A stretch of DNA of 64,000 bases. Origin: Siphonodentalium dalli (Eukaryota; Mollusca; Scaphopoda; Gadilida; Siphonodentaliidae). The stretch's first letter is position 1. Every line of letters begins with the position of its first letter. This document shows, piece by piece, positions 10,352 to 22,064 of the stretch. The notes beneath the pieces are model-generated. The model saw only the letters and a list, made by a program, of their open reading frames with translations. It ran no database searches and was not told where the DNA came from. Location of the stretch: positions 124,349,030 to 124,413,029 of the forward strand of contig CP136067.1 in the NCBI GenBank assembly GCA_032622095.1, read 5' to 3'. Both the position numbers and the translations under genes were made by a program.

Positions 10352-10751
10352 TTAACCCTTTACCCAACAAACCGGCCAAAACCGGCCAAATAAAGCTTCA
10401 ACAGCCTAAAATATCTTCGGTCTGTCTCAATAGAACCATACAAATATGGATATCATTGGAACCGGCTCCTTGACCACATTGTGATAGTTACAGTTATGCC
10501 CTGTGCCAATGCATTCTCTTATATATGCGAGTCGACCATAGGTCGCCTCGCATATATAAGAGAATGCATTGGCCTAAAAAAAATCTTTTTTTAACACTTT
10601 TTACCATTTTTTCTTGCATTCTTTAACAATTTTATAATTTTTAATGTGTTAAGCCAATGCATTCTCTTATATATGCGAGGCGACCTATGGTCGACTCGCA
10701 TATATAAGAGAATGCATTGGCACAGGGCCGTTCTGTTGGGTAAAGGGTTAA
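10352..10751. mobile_element. TTAA element C1, copy a
   Basis: Flanked by TTAA (10352-10355, 10748-10751). The ends are CCCTTTACCCAACA and, inverted, CTGTTGGGTAAAGGG. Inside are two large hairpins, each built from GCCAATGCATTCTCTTATAT and its reverse complement around GTCGACCATAGG, separated by an A/T-rich spacer. TTAA with CCCTTT ends fits a piggyBac-type MITE. Nearly identical to the copy at 62365, so relatively young. Confidence 0.8.
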
Positions 10752-10753
10752 CT

Positions 10754-10960
10754 TTAAAGATACGGTAAGTGTTGGCAGTTGGTACTTCTGTTAAAAAATA
10801 GTCACATCGGTTAAAATACCAATCACATATTTTGATTGCATGTTATTGTCATGTTAATACTCTGTGTTATGTAAACAAATGCCATGTTATTAAACAAACA
10901 GTACGTTATTTAAGATATGCAAAACACTCAACACTGGGGAGACCACACTGAGGGATCTTT
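10754..10960. mobile_element. diverged partial L element
   Basis: Begins TTAAAGATACGG, as the L element does at 18667, and shares ATGTTATTGTCATG and TTATGTAAACAAA stretches. The far end is not recognisable. Confidence 0.4.
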
Positions 10961-11149
10961 AGTTAGAAATGCCACCAAGTTGTTTACAGTGCTTGTCGCT
11001 TCACTATTTACGTGCTGTATATAAATGAACAAGGTATGTTTTGAGGATAATATCTCATTCATACTGTCATTATACTTTAATATTAGTTATATTCTTGAAG
11101 AACTTTTCATAACTTAGCAACTGTTTTTTCAAAATTATAACCTACAATG

Positions 11150-11425
11150 AAGGCCATGCAGAATGAGGTACCTTTAAGCCAATGAAAAAAATAATATCTA
11201 TGGTTTGGGTTTCCCCATCAACCCACTTTTAAAATCTATTCTCTACAGTTTTTGATCCCCCGACATTCCATAGGAGGAGTATAGTATTGACCCTCATCTG
11301 CAGAAGAGGCCATGCAGAATGAGGCCCCCAAAGGATGAAGTGATGCTAGCCCTCTGTGCGGGGTAATGTCACTAAATTCACCATCTGGGAACGTCATTCT
11401 GCTAATATCCAGCACCATATTTACA
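11150..11425. mobile_element. family B element, degenerate
   Basis: Has ATGCAGAATGAGG twice, the arm pair around CCCTCTGTGCGGGGTAAT, and CACCATCTGGGAACGTCATT. The left part is eroded. Confidence 0.5.
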
Positions 11426-11995
11426 GATCTGCTCCAGGACCAACATCACACACCTCAATGCTCCTTGAGTTCACCAGTCACAGCCCCCAGGACCAACATC
11501 ACACACCACCTCCTCAGTGCATCTTAAGACCAACTATGGCCAGCCTCTTCACAGAAACACTACATACGCAGAAAAATATGTGAGGATGTTTGAACCTATC
11601 GATGACAGACCAATTATTTGAAGGTTTGAATGAAATCATTATCACTACAAACGCTGTCATATCTAAGTATCAATTTTCTAAACTTCACTGATAAAACAGA
11701 TAAAAGATGCATCTTGTTTGTGTGAAATTCCTCATTATGAACAAGTAAGTGGATGCCGCGGAGGTCCACGTAGGAATATAATGGCGAACAAACCTTTTAA
11801 ATTAAGGATGATATATTTGAAATAATTATTTACACTATCATTATTTCAATTATTGAGAATGAAAAGAGCTTAACTGCATTGATTTCGATTGAACAAAGTC
11901 AATTATTTGTAGCGATGTAAGTTGTGCATCAGTTTTTGCTGTTTTCCTTTCAGTTTTATTTGACAATCATTATGCTGTAAAAAAACTAATGCATG
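11426..11995. other. no gene seen
   Basis: It includes two short direct repeats of AGGACCAACATCACACACC at about 11430 and 11480. Otherwise it is AT-rich with nothing supported. Confidence 0.4.
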
Positions 11996-12226
11996 TTAAC
12001 CCATTCATGACTGGAGCTTCCTGAAATTTTGCAAAAACCCTGTGCCAGTGAATTCTCTTGTATATGTGAGTCTCCCATAGGCAGCCTTGTGTATCCAAGA
12101 GAATACATTGGCCTAACCATATTTACCTTCACCTTGTAAGCCAGTACATTCTCATATATGTGTGGCTCTCTATGGGACCACTCCTTCACCCTTCAACTGC
12201 CACCGTAATGGGGATTGATGGGTTAA
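11996..12226. mobile_element. TTAA element C2, copy a
   Basis: TTAA at both ends. The left terminus is CCCATTCATGACTGGAGC and the right is GATTGATGGG. It contains the C2 phrases TTCCTGAAATTTTGC, CCCTGTGCCAGTG and TTTACCTTCACCTTGTAAGC. The hairpin arms are decayed. Confidence 0.7.
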
Positions 12227-13078
12227 TCACGTGATAAATAATGAGCGTTTGTATATGACGCGTCGCTATTAAAGAGCGTTTAGACACTGTTAAACCGTTA
12301 CATCGGAAATATGCATGCATTTCCATTGCATAGAACTCGCTTCTATGAATCTTCCCAAGGCTGGCGAAACTTGTTAATAAATGCGTTTATGTCTCTTCGA
12401 TAATTGCCTAATACAATTAAAGCGTGGAGTCTATCCATTTTCCCATGAAAAATCGTATTCTAGGACCACCGGGTTCGAGATATTTTATTCTTTCCGACAT
12501 TGTTATTTTAGTCACACGATTCGGCTTCAATTTATCCCTTGTGAGGCCTTCTAAAACTATGTCTTCACTTCCCAGTTATGCCCCAGGGTGTGGACTATGA
12601 GGAGAGATTTATTGGAAGTCATAAGATATTTTGTTTTGCCCGGGAACAATACTTTTGAGTTGATTCCATTGATCGTCTTATGTTTCCGTTTTTGACGCAT
12701 CGCGTAAATAAGGTACTTGCAGTAAATCCTACCTCTTGTATTTTCAGTAAATACTTGCCGAAATTTTAGAGTTACTTCGCTACATCATGCAAGCCTGTTT
12801 TTGTGTAGTGTGATTCTTATGTCTGTGTCCAGACATGTAAAATACATTGTAATTTTCAGCAGCAGGGGGGGGAGCTAGCATAATTTGGTAATTTTTTAGT
12901 TTGTCCCTAATCATACCGTTATTGACGTTGTCGCTAAGAGGCTTTATCTGTATGACGTCATAAGGGTGCTGCTTTAACGGGTGACATCATTGACCCTGTA
13001 GAATGTGTGGGTAGTGCCTGTACGGGGTTACCTTGAAAAACAATAATTAATGGATCAACCAAAGCCTTGGGGACCAAT
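12227..13078. other. mostly unique sequence; body of a Helitron-like element at the right
   Basis: No exon pair or ORF is supported. The right portion, at least from about 12900, probably belongs to the Helitron whose 3' end lies at 13079-13105. Its 5' end was not located. Confidence 0.35.
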
Positions 13079-13105
13079 CCCGCCAGTGGCGGGCTAATCT
13101 GCTAG
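13079..13105 (+). mobile_element. Helitron 3' terminus
   Basis: Perfect hairpin CCCGCC/GGCGGG with an AGT loop, then CTAATCTG, then CTAG followed by host T. This is the textbook Helitron 3' end. It resembles the H1/H2 terminus in layout but differs in sequence. Confidence 0.65.
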
Positions 13106-13161
13106 TTTCTTATATTTACCGATCAATTTGAGATCATTTCATTTGTGCTTGTTAAAATGTT

Positions 13162-13376
13162 TTAACCCTTTCAGTACCAAGTCCGATTTTTGTATCAACC
13201 CATATTTCCTTGATCATTTTTCAAATTTATTGATCATAATAATGTGATTCATTGATGGAAAAAGCTCTTAGAGCTCTTTCCATCAATGTATCACATTATT
13301 ATAATCAATAAATTTGAAAAATGATCAAGGAAATATGGGTTGATACAAAAATCGGACTTGGCACTGAAAGGGTTAA
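13162..13376. mobile_element. TTAA element C4, near-perfect 215-bp palindrome
   Basis: TTAA at both ends with CCCTTTCAGTACCAAGTCCG and its inverse. The arms (about 100 bp each) match almost without error, through CAACCCATATTTCCTTGATC to a centre AGCTCTTAGAGCTC. The outer 40 bp resemble C3, while the interior differs. Confidence 0.8.
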
Positions 13377-13471
13377 TCAGCTGTCTTGTAAAAATTGCAA
13401 CTGTAGATGATCTCGAAAATCTAGAGCCGTCTTTGCTCTGAAACATTTATGGTAGTACATAATTTTGATGA

Positions 13472-13922
13472 TTAAAGGTACTCAATCCGATTTGATAGAC
13501 TAGTCCCCATATAATCAGATTCCAACAACAACAACATTTTTAGAAATGCCGCTTCAGTTATCAGAATCGATTACTTGCCCAAAAATAATGCTAACGACTG
13601 TCAACTATAGTATAAAATTGCCCAAAACGTGTTATTTATCAACATGTTGTTTGATGAAATTTGGCCTTATTATCAACACAAAGCCTCTTGATTTTAGAGT
13701 TATCCATCTTCATCCGCAATTTGGTCCATGACTGTCGGCTCATCGACTTTTTACTGGGCCTCTAATAAATATCGATGGTGAAAAATAATAGATTTCAAAA
13801 ATCGATATCTGTTAACTCTGAGCTTTGATAGGTGGGTTCCTTGACTCTTATCAAATATTTTTTACCTCCGAAACCAAATAAATAGTTATTGAGGGGCGCT
13901 TAATCAGATTATGCATCTTTAA
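13472..13922. mobile_element. TTAA element family I, copy 1
   Basis: Begins TTAAAGGTACTCAATCCGAT and ends with a decayed inverse before TTAA (13919). It shares the ATCGATATCTGTTAACTCTG and CCGAAACCAAATAAATAG blocks with the other I copies. Confidence 0.65.
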
Positions 13923-14036
13923 AACAAAGAGAAAGCAGTCTACGATGTTATTAAATAGTTTCATGTTAAGATAACACAATATACCTATTCCGGAAGTCCT
14001 GCATTCTGTTTCCAGTTTGTAATGAATACACATGTC

Positions 14037-14666
14037 GCAATAATGCCCTAAGTAATCGACTCCTTAAAGGTACTCAATCTGATAAAACTCCTCTCAATTA
14101 CTATTTCAATGGCTTCGGGGGTCAAAAATATTTGATTCGAGTCGAGGAAGTCACCCATCAAAGCTCAGATTTGTTAGATATCGATTTTAGAAATCTATTA
14201 TTTTTCATTATCGGGAATTCTTTCTGGCCCAGAAGACAGTCAATATTTCGTTATTATTACCACTTGATTATAGAGTTATCCATCCTTGTCTGTTTGAATA
14301 GAGTTTTGGCGTAAAATCTCGAGCAGGTTACCAAATTGACGGCAGTTATTAGTACTCATCTCGAGCAGTTAAAAATTTCAAAAATCAATATCTAATAACT
14401 CTGAGCTTTGTTTGATGGGTTCCTCGACTCGAATCAAATATTTTTTACCCCCAAAGCCAAAGAAATAGTAATATAGGACCCTCTGATCGGATTGTTGTTG
14501 TTGGAATCTGTTGAGATGGGGACCCTCTTTACGGATTGAGTACCTTTAACCACAGCGGTGAGAGCTTTCCGATGAATGGCAACAAGCCATATTTCCGACT
14601 AAATCCTGAAAAGTTACCCATAATTCTGCTGTGGTTAAGGAGTCGATTACTTAGGGCATTACTGTA
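14037..14666. mobile_element. family A MITE interrupted by family I
   Basis: Left piece AATAATGCCCTAAGTAATCG to 14067; right piece from CCACAGCGG to CATTACTGTA. The family A site CTCCTTAACCAC is split exactly at TTAA by the I element. Confidence 0.75.
14064..14549. mobile_element. TTAA element family I, copy 2 (nested)
   Basis: TTAA duplicated at 14064-14067 and 14546-14549. The TIRs are AGGTACTCAATC and its inverse GATTGAGTACCT. The host A element gives the pre-insertion sequence, so the TTAA duplication is directly demonstrated. Confidence 0.82.
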
Positions 14667-14849
14667 TATGATCGCGACCCGATCATCGTGTTCTAAGTTG
14701 TATTTTTTATGACTTGAATGCATCTTTCTAAGGCATATAATGGTCATATAACGGTAGTTTAGGTATTTATCAACCCCATTTCGATATGGGGAAAAATTCA
14801 AAAGTGAATATTATTAGGTATATTTTGGAGCACAAACCACCAGGTGGCT

Positions 14850-15098
14850 TTAACCCTTTCATAACTGGAGCTTCCTGAAATTTTGTGAAAACCCTGTGCC
14901 AATGCATTCTCTTTAATACATATGTGAGTCTCCCGTAGGGAACCTTGCATATATATTATAAGAGAACACATCAGCCTAGCAATATTTACCTTGACTTGGT
15001 AAGCCAGTGCATTTTCTTATATATGCAAGGCTCCCCATGGGGGACTGGCACATGCTCTTTAATGCTTCACCAGCGCAGCTCCCGTCATGAAAGGGTTA
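14850..15098. mobile_element. TTAA element C2, copy b
   Basis: TTAACCCTTTCATAACTGG at the left and CCCGTCATGAAAGGGTTAA at the right. Two hairpins with GCCAATGCATTCTC-type and GCCAGTGCATTTTC-type arms surround TTTACCTTGACTTGG. Confidence 0.78.
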
Positions 15099-15655
15099 AA
15101 GATTATCTATCTCTTCCCAGAAAGTTTTATATAGAATCCGCGGTATAAAAATAATGGATATGGGTTGAGGACACCTGTCCGAAAAAGCTTCCATCAAAAT
15201 ATTAATTTTTATTTATAATTTCTTACAACATCAGCGGCTCAGTTTTATGGGCTAATTTTAGAACAGAAGTGTACGCGAATATGTTCAGAGAATACCAAAA
15301 GCGTAAAAGAAGGATAACTCTATCTTGTTAGCAGCCTCTATCATAGGAAAATTGTATTTCAACTATAAATTTACCATGGTCTTACGTTTGAAATAACCAA
15401 TTTAGGTGCCTTTAGAGACAAATAGTATACAGTCTTCAGTTTTATCTGTATTTTATTCACAAAATACTTATTTTTTGTCTTGAAATAGGGATTTATACAA
15501 ATGTTGTTGTCGTTGTTCTTGTGGCCCAGAAGAGACAGACCATCTTTAATGATAGTGGCTCAAAAAGGAAAAGTACTATGAGCCAATTAAATGGTCACAG
15601 AAATCTTAATGATACTATCTAATCTGGCTTGAATTCTGTTGTATTAAAATTATCC
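15099..15655. other. no feature seen
   Basis: AT-rich. Nothing supported. Confidence 0.4.
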
Positions 15656-15872
15656 CACAGTAATGCTCTAACTAATCGACTTCTTAACCACAGAAGAATT
15701 ATGGGTAACTTTTCAGGATTTAGTCGGAAATATGGCTTGTTGCCATTCATCGGAAAGCTCTCGGGGAGAGCTTTCCGATGAATGGCAACAAGCCATATTT
15801 CCGACTAAATCCTGAAAAGTTACCCATAATTCTGCTGTGGTTAAGAAGTCGATTACTTAGAGCATTACTGTA
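15656..15872. mobile_element. family A MITE, near-complete
   Basis: Both arms are present and almost mirror-perfect, from CAGTAATGCTCTAACTAATC to GAGCATTACTGTA. The centre is GCTCTCGGGGAGAGC. It is one of the best family A reference copies here. Confidence 0.82.
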
Positions 15873-16049
15873 TACTTCATGCTCATGATGTTATTGCCCT
15901 TTGATCACAAAACACAGTGAGAGAAATTACATGGCACAAATAAACAACGTCGTTTGAAACCCAGACTAGCTATTTAATAGAAATCAGATCTCAGACAATT
16001 GAACTTTTCCATTTATTCATGTTCCCAGTCTATTGTGTTGGGAGGCACC

Positions 16050-16510
16050 AAATTGAGTTTAGTGTGCCTGTCATTTGCAGAATGAGGTCCCCAGAGGGTG
16101 AATTTAGTGATGCTATCCCGCTTAGCAGGCTAGCATAACTAAATTCATCTTCTGGAGACCTCATTCTGCTTAGTCCTCATCTTCTCTGGAATGTGTCTTT
16201 GTTATAAAATTTCTACAGAAAATTCTTCACATAGATTCTATTTCTTTTTTAGTTTAGTTTCTCTATATCCCCAAATTGGCAGACAACACATTGCATAATC
16301 GAGGTTCCCAATGGGTGTACATCACAATAATCACCATTTGGTAACTTCAGTCTGAGTCTATGTCTCCCATAGCAGATGAGGCCATGCAGAATGAGGTCCC
16401 CAGAGGGTGAATTTGGTTATGCTAGCCCACCATGTGGGATAGCGTCACTATATTCACATCTCTGGGGACCTCATTCTGCAAATGACAGGCAAACTAAACT
16501 CAGACTTGGG
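16050..16510. mobile_element. family B composite (two palindromes)
   Basis: One B palindrome at 16068-16180 and another at 16375-16500. Between them is the B spacer with AAATTGGCAGACAACACATT and CAATGGGTGTACATCACAAT, itself partly palindromic (CCCAATGGG..CCATTTGG). This two-hairpin arrangement recurs at 41.7, 50.8 and 56.2 kb. Confidence 0.75.
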
Positions 16511-16572
16511 AGGCAACAAATTACGGCTCACCAAAAGTTGTTTAGTCATTTACATATTGATCCCTTTCTATA

Positions 16573-17060
16573 TTAAATTGGTTCTCCCACCCAGCTATGA
16601 CAGTATATATTGAAGCGGTCCATCAATCATTTGGAGGGGTGTGTATCTAAAGAATATTTACTGATTATAATGGTGTTCTTACTCACTATAATGGTTTTAT
16701 AGATGGGTTATTGTGTTACATAATACTTATTGGATCATAGAAGGGTGATGTTGTGGTGTAAGTAAACAAGGCTCGAAATACTTTTTTTTACTGACTGTTA
16801 ATATGACAGGCACCAAATGGATGGTGTTGGTCATTTTGAAATGGTGCCTGTCAAAATTCAGATGAACTGTATGAGACAGTATTTAAATTTCCAATCGACT
16901 TATTATTTGTCACTGATGCTGACTTTATGCACACATTTTAGTGAGCATCCAATCGCCAACCAGGAAAAACCCACGTTATTATTGTTTTCAAAAGTTCAAA
17001 AACTTTACGTCGATTAATAAATACACATGCAATTCACAAATGACATAATTATATTCACTC
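16573..17060. mobile_element. C5 fragment followed by family K segment
   Basis: 16573-16645 holds the C5 phrase TTCTCCCACCCAGCTATGAC. From about 16650 the K block TATTTACTGATTATAATGGT occurs, as also near 19190 and 40940. A hairpin GACAGGCACCA..TGGTGCCTGTC lies at 16806-16854. Confidence 0.5.
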
Positions 17061-17946
17061 TGAATTAATCTAAAGTTAAAAAAGAAATATTTTTTACTTT
17101 CAATGTCCTATTTGGCCAGTAGTGGCTCCTTGGACATACTCAAACAGATACAGATTGTTTAAAAATTTGCATTGGACAAAATGTCTGACAGATACAGAAG
17201 TGCACTCGATGTAAGCTATTTTTCGTCGGACAATGACCTTGACCGGCCACTTATTTTGAGCCTCAGATGTAAATTGAACTTATGCCATTGTTACTTCTCC
17301 CTGATAACAATCTACCTCTCCCTAATAACCAAACAGGGAGAAATTACTGCTCCCATCTTCTGGAACCTCTAAGCTGGTCTCTGTCCACTGCTGCTCATAG
17401 TTTTCTCCCTTTGATCACGAAACGCACTGTAACCAAGGAACTACATGGAACAAATAAAAAATATGGGTCTGTTCAGGTCGGTTACTTTGAAACCCAGACT
17501 TGCTATTGAGTAGAAACCGAATCGTAGACAATTGAAGATTTGCTTGGATCATGCTCCCTAGGCCATTGTGTAGTGATCGTGTTCCATTGATTTTGCCTTC
17601 TAGAGTTTCTGATTTATGAACGTTATTGACTAAATTTTCCAATGATAGACTCTGCTAATCAAAGAGCATGCTACAAAACACAGATTCATACAATGTTGCA
17701 TAATTTTGTTTGTATGCTAATACCATGGAAGATTGATGCTTTTGGTGCATTCTTACGATCACGCCTGCCCGAGTGAAAATTTTTCCACTTTACGCAATGT
17801 CAGGGAGCGAATATTGGTTTTTCTCTATTTGTCATCGTTTTCTAACACGCATATTCAAAGAAGCTAAGTTGTTTGACATGAATATTCAAAATCAAATCTT
17901 GTTGGCCGAAATATAAATAATTTATTTCATGTTGACTCTCCATAGC
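17061..17946. other. K remnant and unique sequence, no gene
   Basis: 17270-17400 carries K phrases TTACTTCTCCCTGATAACA and AACCTCTAAGCTGGTCTCTG. The rest is unassigned. Confidence 0.4.
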
Positions 17947-18104
17947 TACAGTAATGCCCTAAGTAATCGACCTCTTAACCACAGCAGAATTATGGGTAAC
18001 TTTTCAAGATTTAGTCGGAAATATGGCTTGTTGCCATTCATTGGAAAGCTCTCCCCGTTAATTCTGCTGTGGTTAAGGAGTCGATTATTTAGGGCATTAC
18101 TGTA
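17947..18104. mobile_element. family A MITE with shortened centre
   Basis: TACAGTAATGCCCTAAGTAA to GGGCATTACTGTA. Most of the inner right arm is deleted. Confidence 0.75.
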
Positions 18105-18515
18105 GCTTCTATTCTCAAGCCTGGATATAGTGTGTCTGACATTTGCTGAATTGGGTCCCCAGAGGGTGAATTTAGTGACACTATCTAACACGGCAGGCTA
18201 GCATCACCAAATCCACACTCTGGGAACCTCATTCTGCTTAGGCCTCAACTGCTATGGAAGACCTAGGATCAGCTTGAAGTTCCCCAGTTGACATTGGTGA
18301 TGTTCACCCCTTTGGGCACCTCGATTATGCATTTTATCTTCTGCGAATTAGGGGATATAGAAAACTCCGAGAAATGAAAAAGTTACTAAAACAATGTTAA
18401 TTTGAGATTATAGATACTTCCCAGAAGTTGAGGCCTAAGCAGAATGAGGTCTCCAGATGGTGAGTTTATTGTTGCTAGCCCTCTGGGGACCTCATTCTGC
18501 AAAAATCTTGTTCAT
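18105..18515. mobile_element. family B composite
   Basis: Starts with CAAGCCTGGATATAGTGTGT directly against the preceding A element and ends near GGGGACCTCATTCTGC (18500). Two palindromes flank the middle spacer (TTGACATTGGTGATGTTCAC). Confidence 0.7.
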
Positions 18516-18539
18516 ACTTGTCATTTTTGGTATGGATGC

Positions 18540-19350
18540 CTAGGACCAGGTGACTTGGGAGACATCTTCTCCCTGATATGTGGCCGGTATATATGAGAGA
18601 AGTTGCTTATTCCTGGTGACGAAAATAGGGAGAAGTGACTTCTCTCATATATACCAAACAGCATATTTAAAGATACGGGCAGCGTTGGTGGTGGGTATGC
18701 TGTTAAAATATTCACCGTCAAAAACCGCCATAAACAGAAATAATAGTTAAATATAGAGAGACTTTGTTCTTATACCAATCAGAAATATGGCGTAAACACT
18801 ATGTTATTGTCAAATTTGTTTCCTTTGTTATGTAAACAAAAGCAAAAAACGTTACGTTTCCTGGCTTTTGTTTAGATCCGGATATGGTAAACATAAAGAG
18901 CGTTATTTGTTACTGTTTTCCTGATATGGAAATAATAAAGAGCGTTTATATTAATTGTGATTAACCAATAGAATTGCGCTGTGTTAATATGTAAACAGAA
19001 GCACAACTTCTGTAACACAAGCAGACTCTTTTTTACATACACCATCGTACGTCTTGACGACAATATACTATTTAGGCTCTGATTATGTTTGGCATATGAA
19101 CAAAACTTAATATATTTTAATATTCCTTCTGTTGATGGCGATTTGAACAAATATGAATATTTCTGCAACGAACGCCGCCCCGTGCCTTTAAAGTATATTT
19201 ACTGATTATAATGGTGTTCTTATTCATTATAATGATTTTATAAATGGGTCCCTTGTGTTGCGTAATAATTATTAGATCACAGAACAGTGATGTTGTAAAT
19301 TGAACTTCAGCCATTGTTACTTCTCCCTGATAACAGTCTGCTTCCCCCTA
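18540..19350. mobile_element. family K element interrupted by L
   Basis: Left piece with GGGAGAAGTGACTTCTC and CTCTCATATATACC to 18666; right piece from AGTATATTTACTGATTATAA. At 40916-40960 the same K sequence is uninterrupted. Confidence 0.6.
18667..19191 (+). mobile_element. TTAA element L, full copy
   Basis: TTAA at 18667-18670 and 19188-19191. The TIR-like ends are AGATACGGGCAGCGTT and, inverted, AGGCACGGGGCGGCGTT. The body includes two TTATGTAAACAAAAGC-type blocks in opposing orientation. No coding. An inverted relative lies at 60244-60780. Confidence 0.72.
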
Positions 19351-19524
19351 TTAACCCGTCCATGACTGGAGCTTCCTAAAATTTTGCCAATGTATTCTCT
19401 TATATATATTTACCTTTACCTTGTATGCCAGTGCATTCTCTTGTATATGTGAAGCTCCCTGTGTGAGAATTGCATATATAAGAGAATTCACTGGCACAGG
19501 ATCTTCAATGCTGAAAAGGCTAAT
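19351..19524. mobile_element. TTAA element C2, copy c, truncated
   Basis: TTAACCCGTCCATGACTGG at the left. The right end has only GATCTTCAATGCTG, then AAAAGGCTAA. The first hairpin is mostly deleted. Confidence 0.6.
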
Positions 19525-19845
19525 AACCAAAAAGCGAGAAGTATCTTCATCCAATCCGAAACCTCTAGGCTGGTCTCTAGTGGATACTGATAGCATGCCC
19601 CAAAAAGGGTCCTGATATCAACATCATTATTATATTCTAAGGTAGCAATACACGATTTCCAGCAATTTTGGCCAACCTTGGAGGGGGTACTGTACTTCAA
19701 ATCAATGCTGAGCCATTATCTTTGGCATAGGTCCCATCAAGCATGTTTTAAGTACTCATATGTCTGTACTTTAGCTTCTTTGTAAAAATTTGTCATTGAG
19801 TTATTCCCCTTGGTTTGCACACACAAAACGCTCAATTTTACCAAT

Positions 19846-20692
19846 TTTTAGCTCAACTTACTTTGTAAGTTTGAGCTATTGCCATGGTTTGGCATCCGTC
19901 GTCCGTGTGTCCGTCAACAATTTCCTTTGGCGCGGGCTACAGGTCGTACCTTTGGTCTGATTTTTATGAGATTTGTCATGAATGTTGACATTGACATGTA
20001 GAACGGAACGAGTCATTTTGGTGTCATTCGGCCAAAAAACATGGCCGCTGGTGGCCATCTTGGATTTCAAAATTCAATCCATTGGCGCGGGCTACAGGTC
20101 GTAACGTTCGTCTGATCATCATAAAATTTGTCATGGATGTTAATATTGACATGTAGATGGGAACGAGAGATTTTGGGGTCGTTCGGCCCAAAAAACATGG
20201 CTGCCAGCAGCCATCTTGGATTTTACTCTTTGCATGACTAAATATTTTGGCGCAGGCTACAGGTTGTAGCTTTGGTCGGAACTTCATGAAATTTGTCATG
20301 GATGTTAACAATGACATGTAGATGGGAACGAGTCATTTTGGGGTCATTCGGCTGAAAAACATGGCTGCCAGCAGCCATCTTGGATTTTACTCTTTGCATG
20401 ACTATATCCTTTGGCGCGGGCTACAGGTCGTAGCTTTGGTCAGATCTACATGAAATTTGTCATGGATGTTAACAATGACACGTAGATGGGAACGAGTTCT
20501 TTTGGGGTCAATTGGCCAAAAAAACATGGCCGCCAGCAGCCATCTTGGATTTTACTCTTTGCATGACTAAATCCTTTGGCACAGGTTAGACATTTCAATT
20601 AGCACCTTTCCTATTCCTCCATTTACTGTCAACCATTAAATTATTCCCCTACCTAAGTTGAGCTACAGTGTCATTGACACTTTCATTTAACT
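19846..20692 (+). mobile_element. Helitron-like element, family D, best copy
   Basis: The 5' subterminal TTAGCTCAACTTA (19848-19860) is mirrored by TAAGTTGAGCTA (20654-20665). After it come a hairpin AGTGTC/GACACT (20667-20681) and TTCATTTAAC. A short CCGTC-rich stretch leads into tandem units with GGCGCGGGCTACAGGTCGTA, ATGAAATTTGTCATGGATGTT-like and CAGCAGCCATCTTGGATTTT phrases. Four units lie at about 19925, 20085, 20250 and 20410. The layout resembles Helentron-associated non-autonomous elements. Confidence 0.6.
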
Positions 20693-21815
20693 CAAATTTA
20701 CCATTTTCAACCCAAAAAACAGACGAATGTCAGTAAATAAGCTTCTTCCATGTGATAGAGCTATGTTAGAGCGGAGAAATATCTGAAATAGAAAAAAAGT
20801 TATCTTATCAATTTGAAAAAAATGTCTTGCAAGCGCAGATCACAGAATTCAGGGGGGAGAAATCGGGCTATTTTCCTGTAACCAATAACACAGAGTTGGC
20901 GTTTACTGAATACAAAAGTCCTGTTGCGTATCCAAATTTTCCACTTTTTTGAGAACTTTCAAACCAGTAAAATGACACATGCTACACATGCTACACAGGC
21001 TGTTATTCCCCCCCCCCCCCCCCATATACTTTTTTTTCCTATTTTTTAGACCCCCTACAACCTGTGAAATTGTGTACTGCTACCTAATTCTAGCATCTTG
21101 TGAGGTATATATTGGGGAACGTCATACTTCACATGTTAACCCTTCCACAGACGTAACAACAAGGGGGGGGGGGGGGGTGTCTCACCCCCTCAAATTCAAA
21201 TAGTTGTAATATTTATACATTTAGTTCTCTCATAGCAGTATATTAATCAGTTTATTTAAATTTGTCCTACAAGGTAGCAATGTAATGTCAATATTACAAG
21301 TTAATACACAGTCATTTGAGTAAATAAATTCCAGTAATGCTCATTACCTGAACACATATAAATTGAAAGCAAAGCATTTCCTTCAAGTTCAGACGGGTAT
21401 GTTTTACCAACCATAGATTCATGGTTACTAGCCTATTAGTAATGTCAAACCTCCATATCTTTCTGAGGACAGCTTTAACAATATAACAATCATTCAGCAT
21501 GCATACTTGTTACCATTGTATGAGTTGAATTTGAATACATTTAAACTCATATTCGTTCCTCAACCATATTCTGATAAATATCATATATAATAATGTACTG
21601 CATGCACAGTGTACTTAATACATAAAACATTGATCAATGCTATGTCATTCTTGTTACTGTTGTCTTTATTCACACAGTCCATACTCTCCGAAAGGATTGA
21701 CTATAAAAACCCAAATTATTAAGCCAATATTGGAATTTTGTATTACTCAAACCAAATCCTATATAGTTGGAAATGTTATTATCTCACCCCTAGTTTGAAC
21801 CCCCTAGCAACATCC
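20693..21815. other. unique stretch with C and G homopolymers
   Basis: A C run of about 16 at 21008 and a G run of about 15 at 21163. A weak exon-like segment (acceptor TTCCTATTTTTTAG, then PPTTCEIVYCYLILASCE, donor GAG/GTATAT) lies at about 21052-21105. Nothing is firm. Confidence 0.3.
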
Positions 21816-21817
21816 CT

Positions 21818-22064
21818 GAGCTCTTCCATGACTGGAGTTTCCTGAAATTTTGCGAAAACCCTGTGCCAATTAATTATCTTTTATATGCGAGTCTCCCTTA
21901 GGATGCCTCTCATATATAAGAGAATACATGCATTCACCTAACAATATTTACCTTGACCTTGTAAGCCAGTGAATTATCTTATATATGCGATAATATATAA
22001 GATAATGCACTGGCACAGGATCTTTAATGCTGCACCAGCGCAACTCCCATCATGAAAGGGTTAA
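21818..22064. mobile_element. TTAA element C2, copy d
   Basis: Left end decayed (CTCTTCCATGACTGGAG). Right end CCCATCATGAAAGGGTTAA. The middle has TTTACCTTGACCTTGTAAGC and a short ATATATGCGATAATATAT hairpin. Confidence 0.7.
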
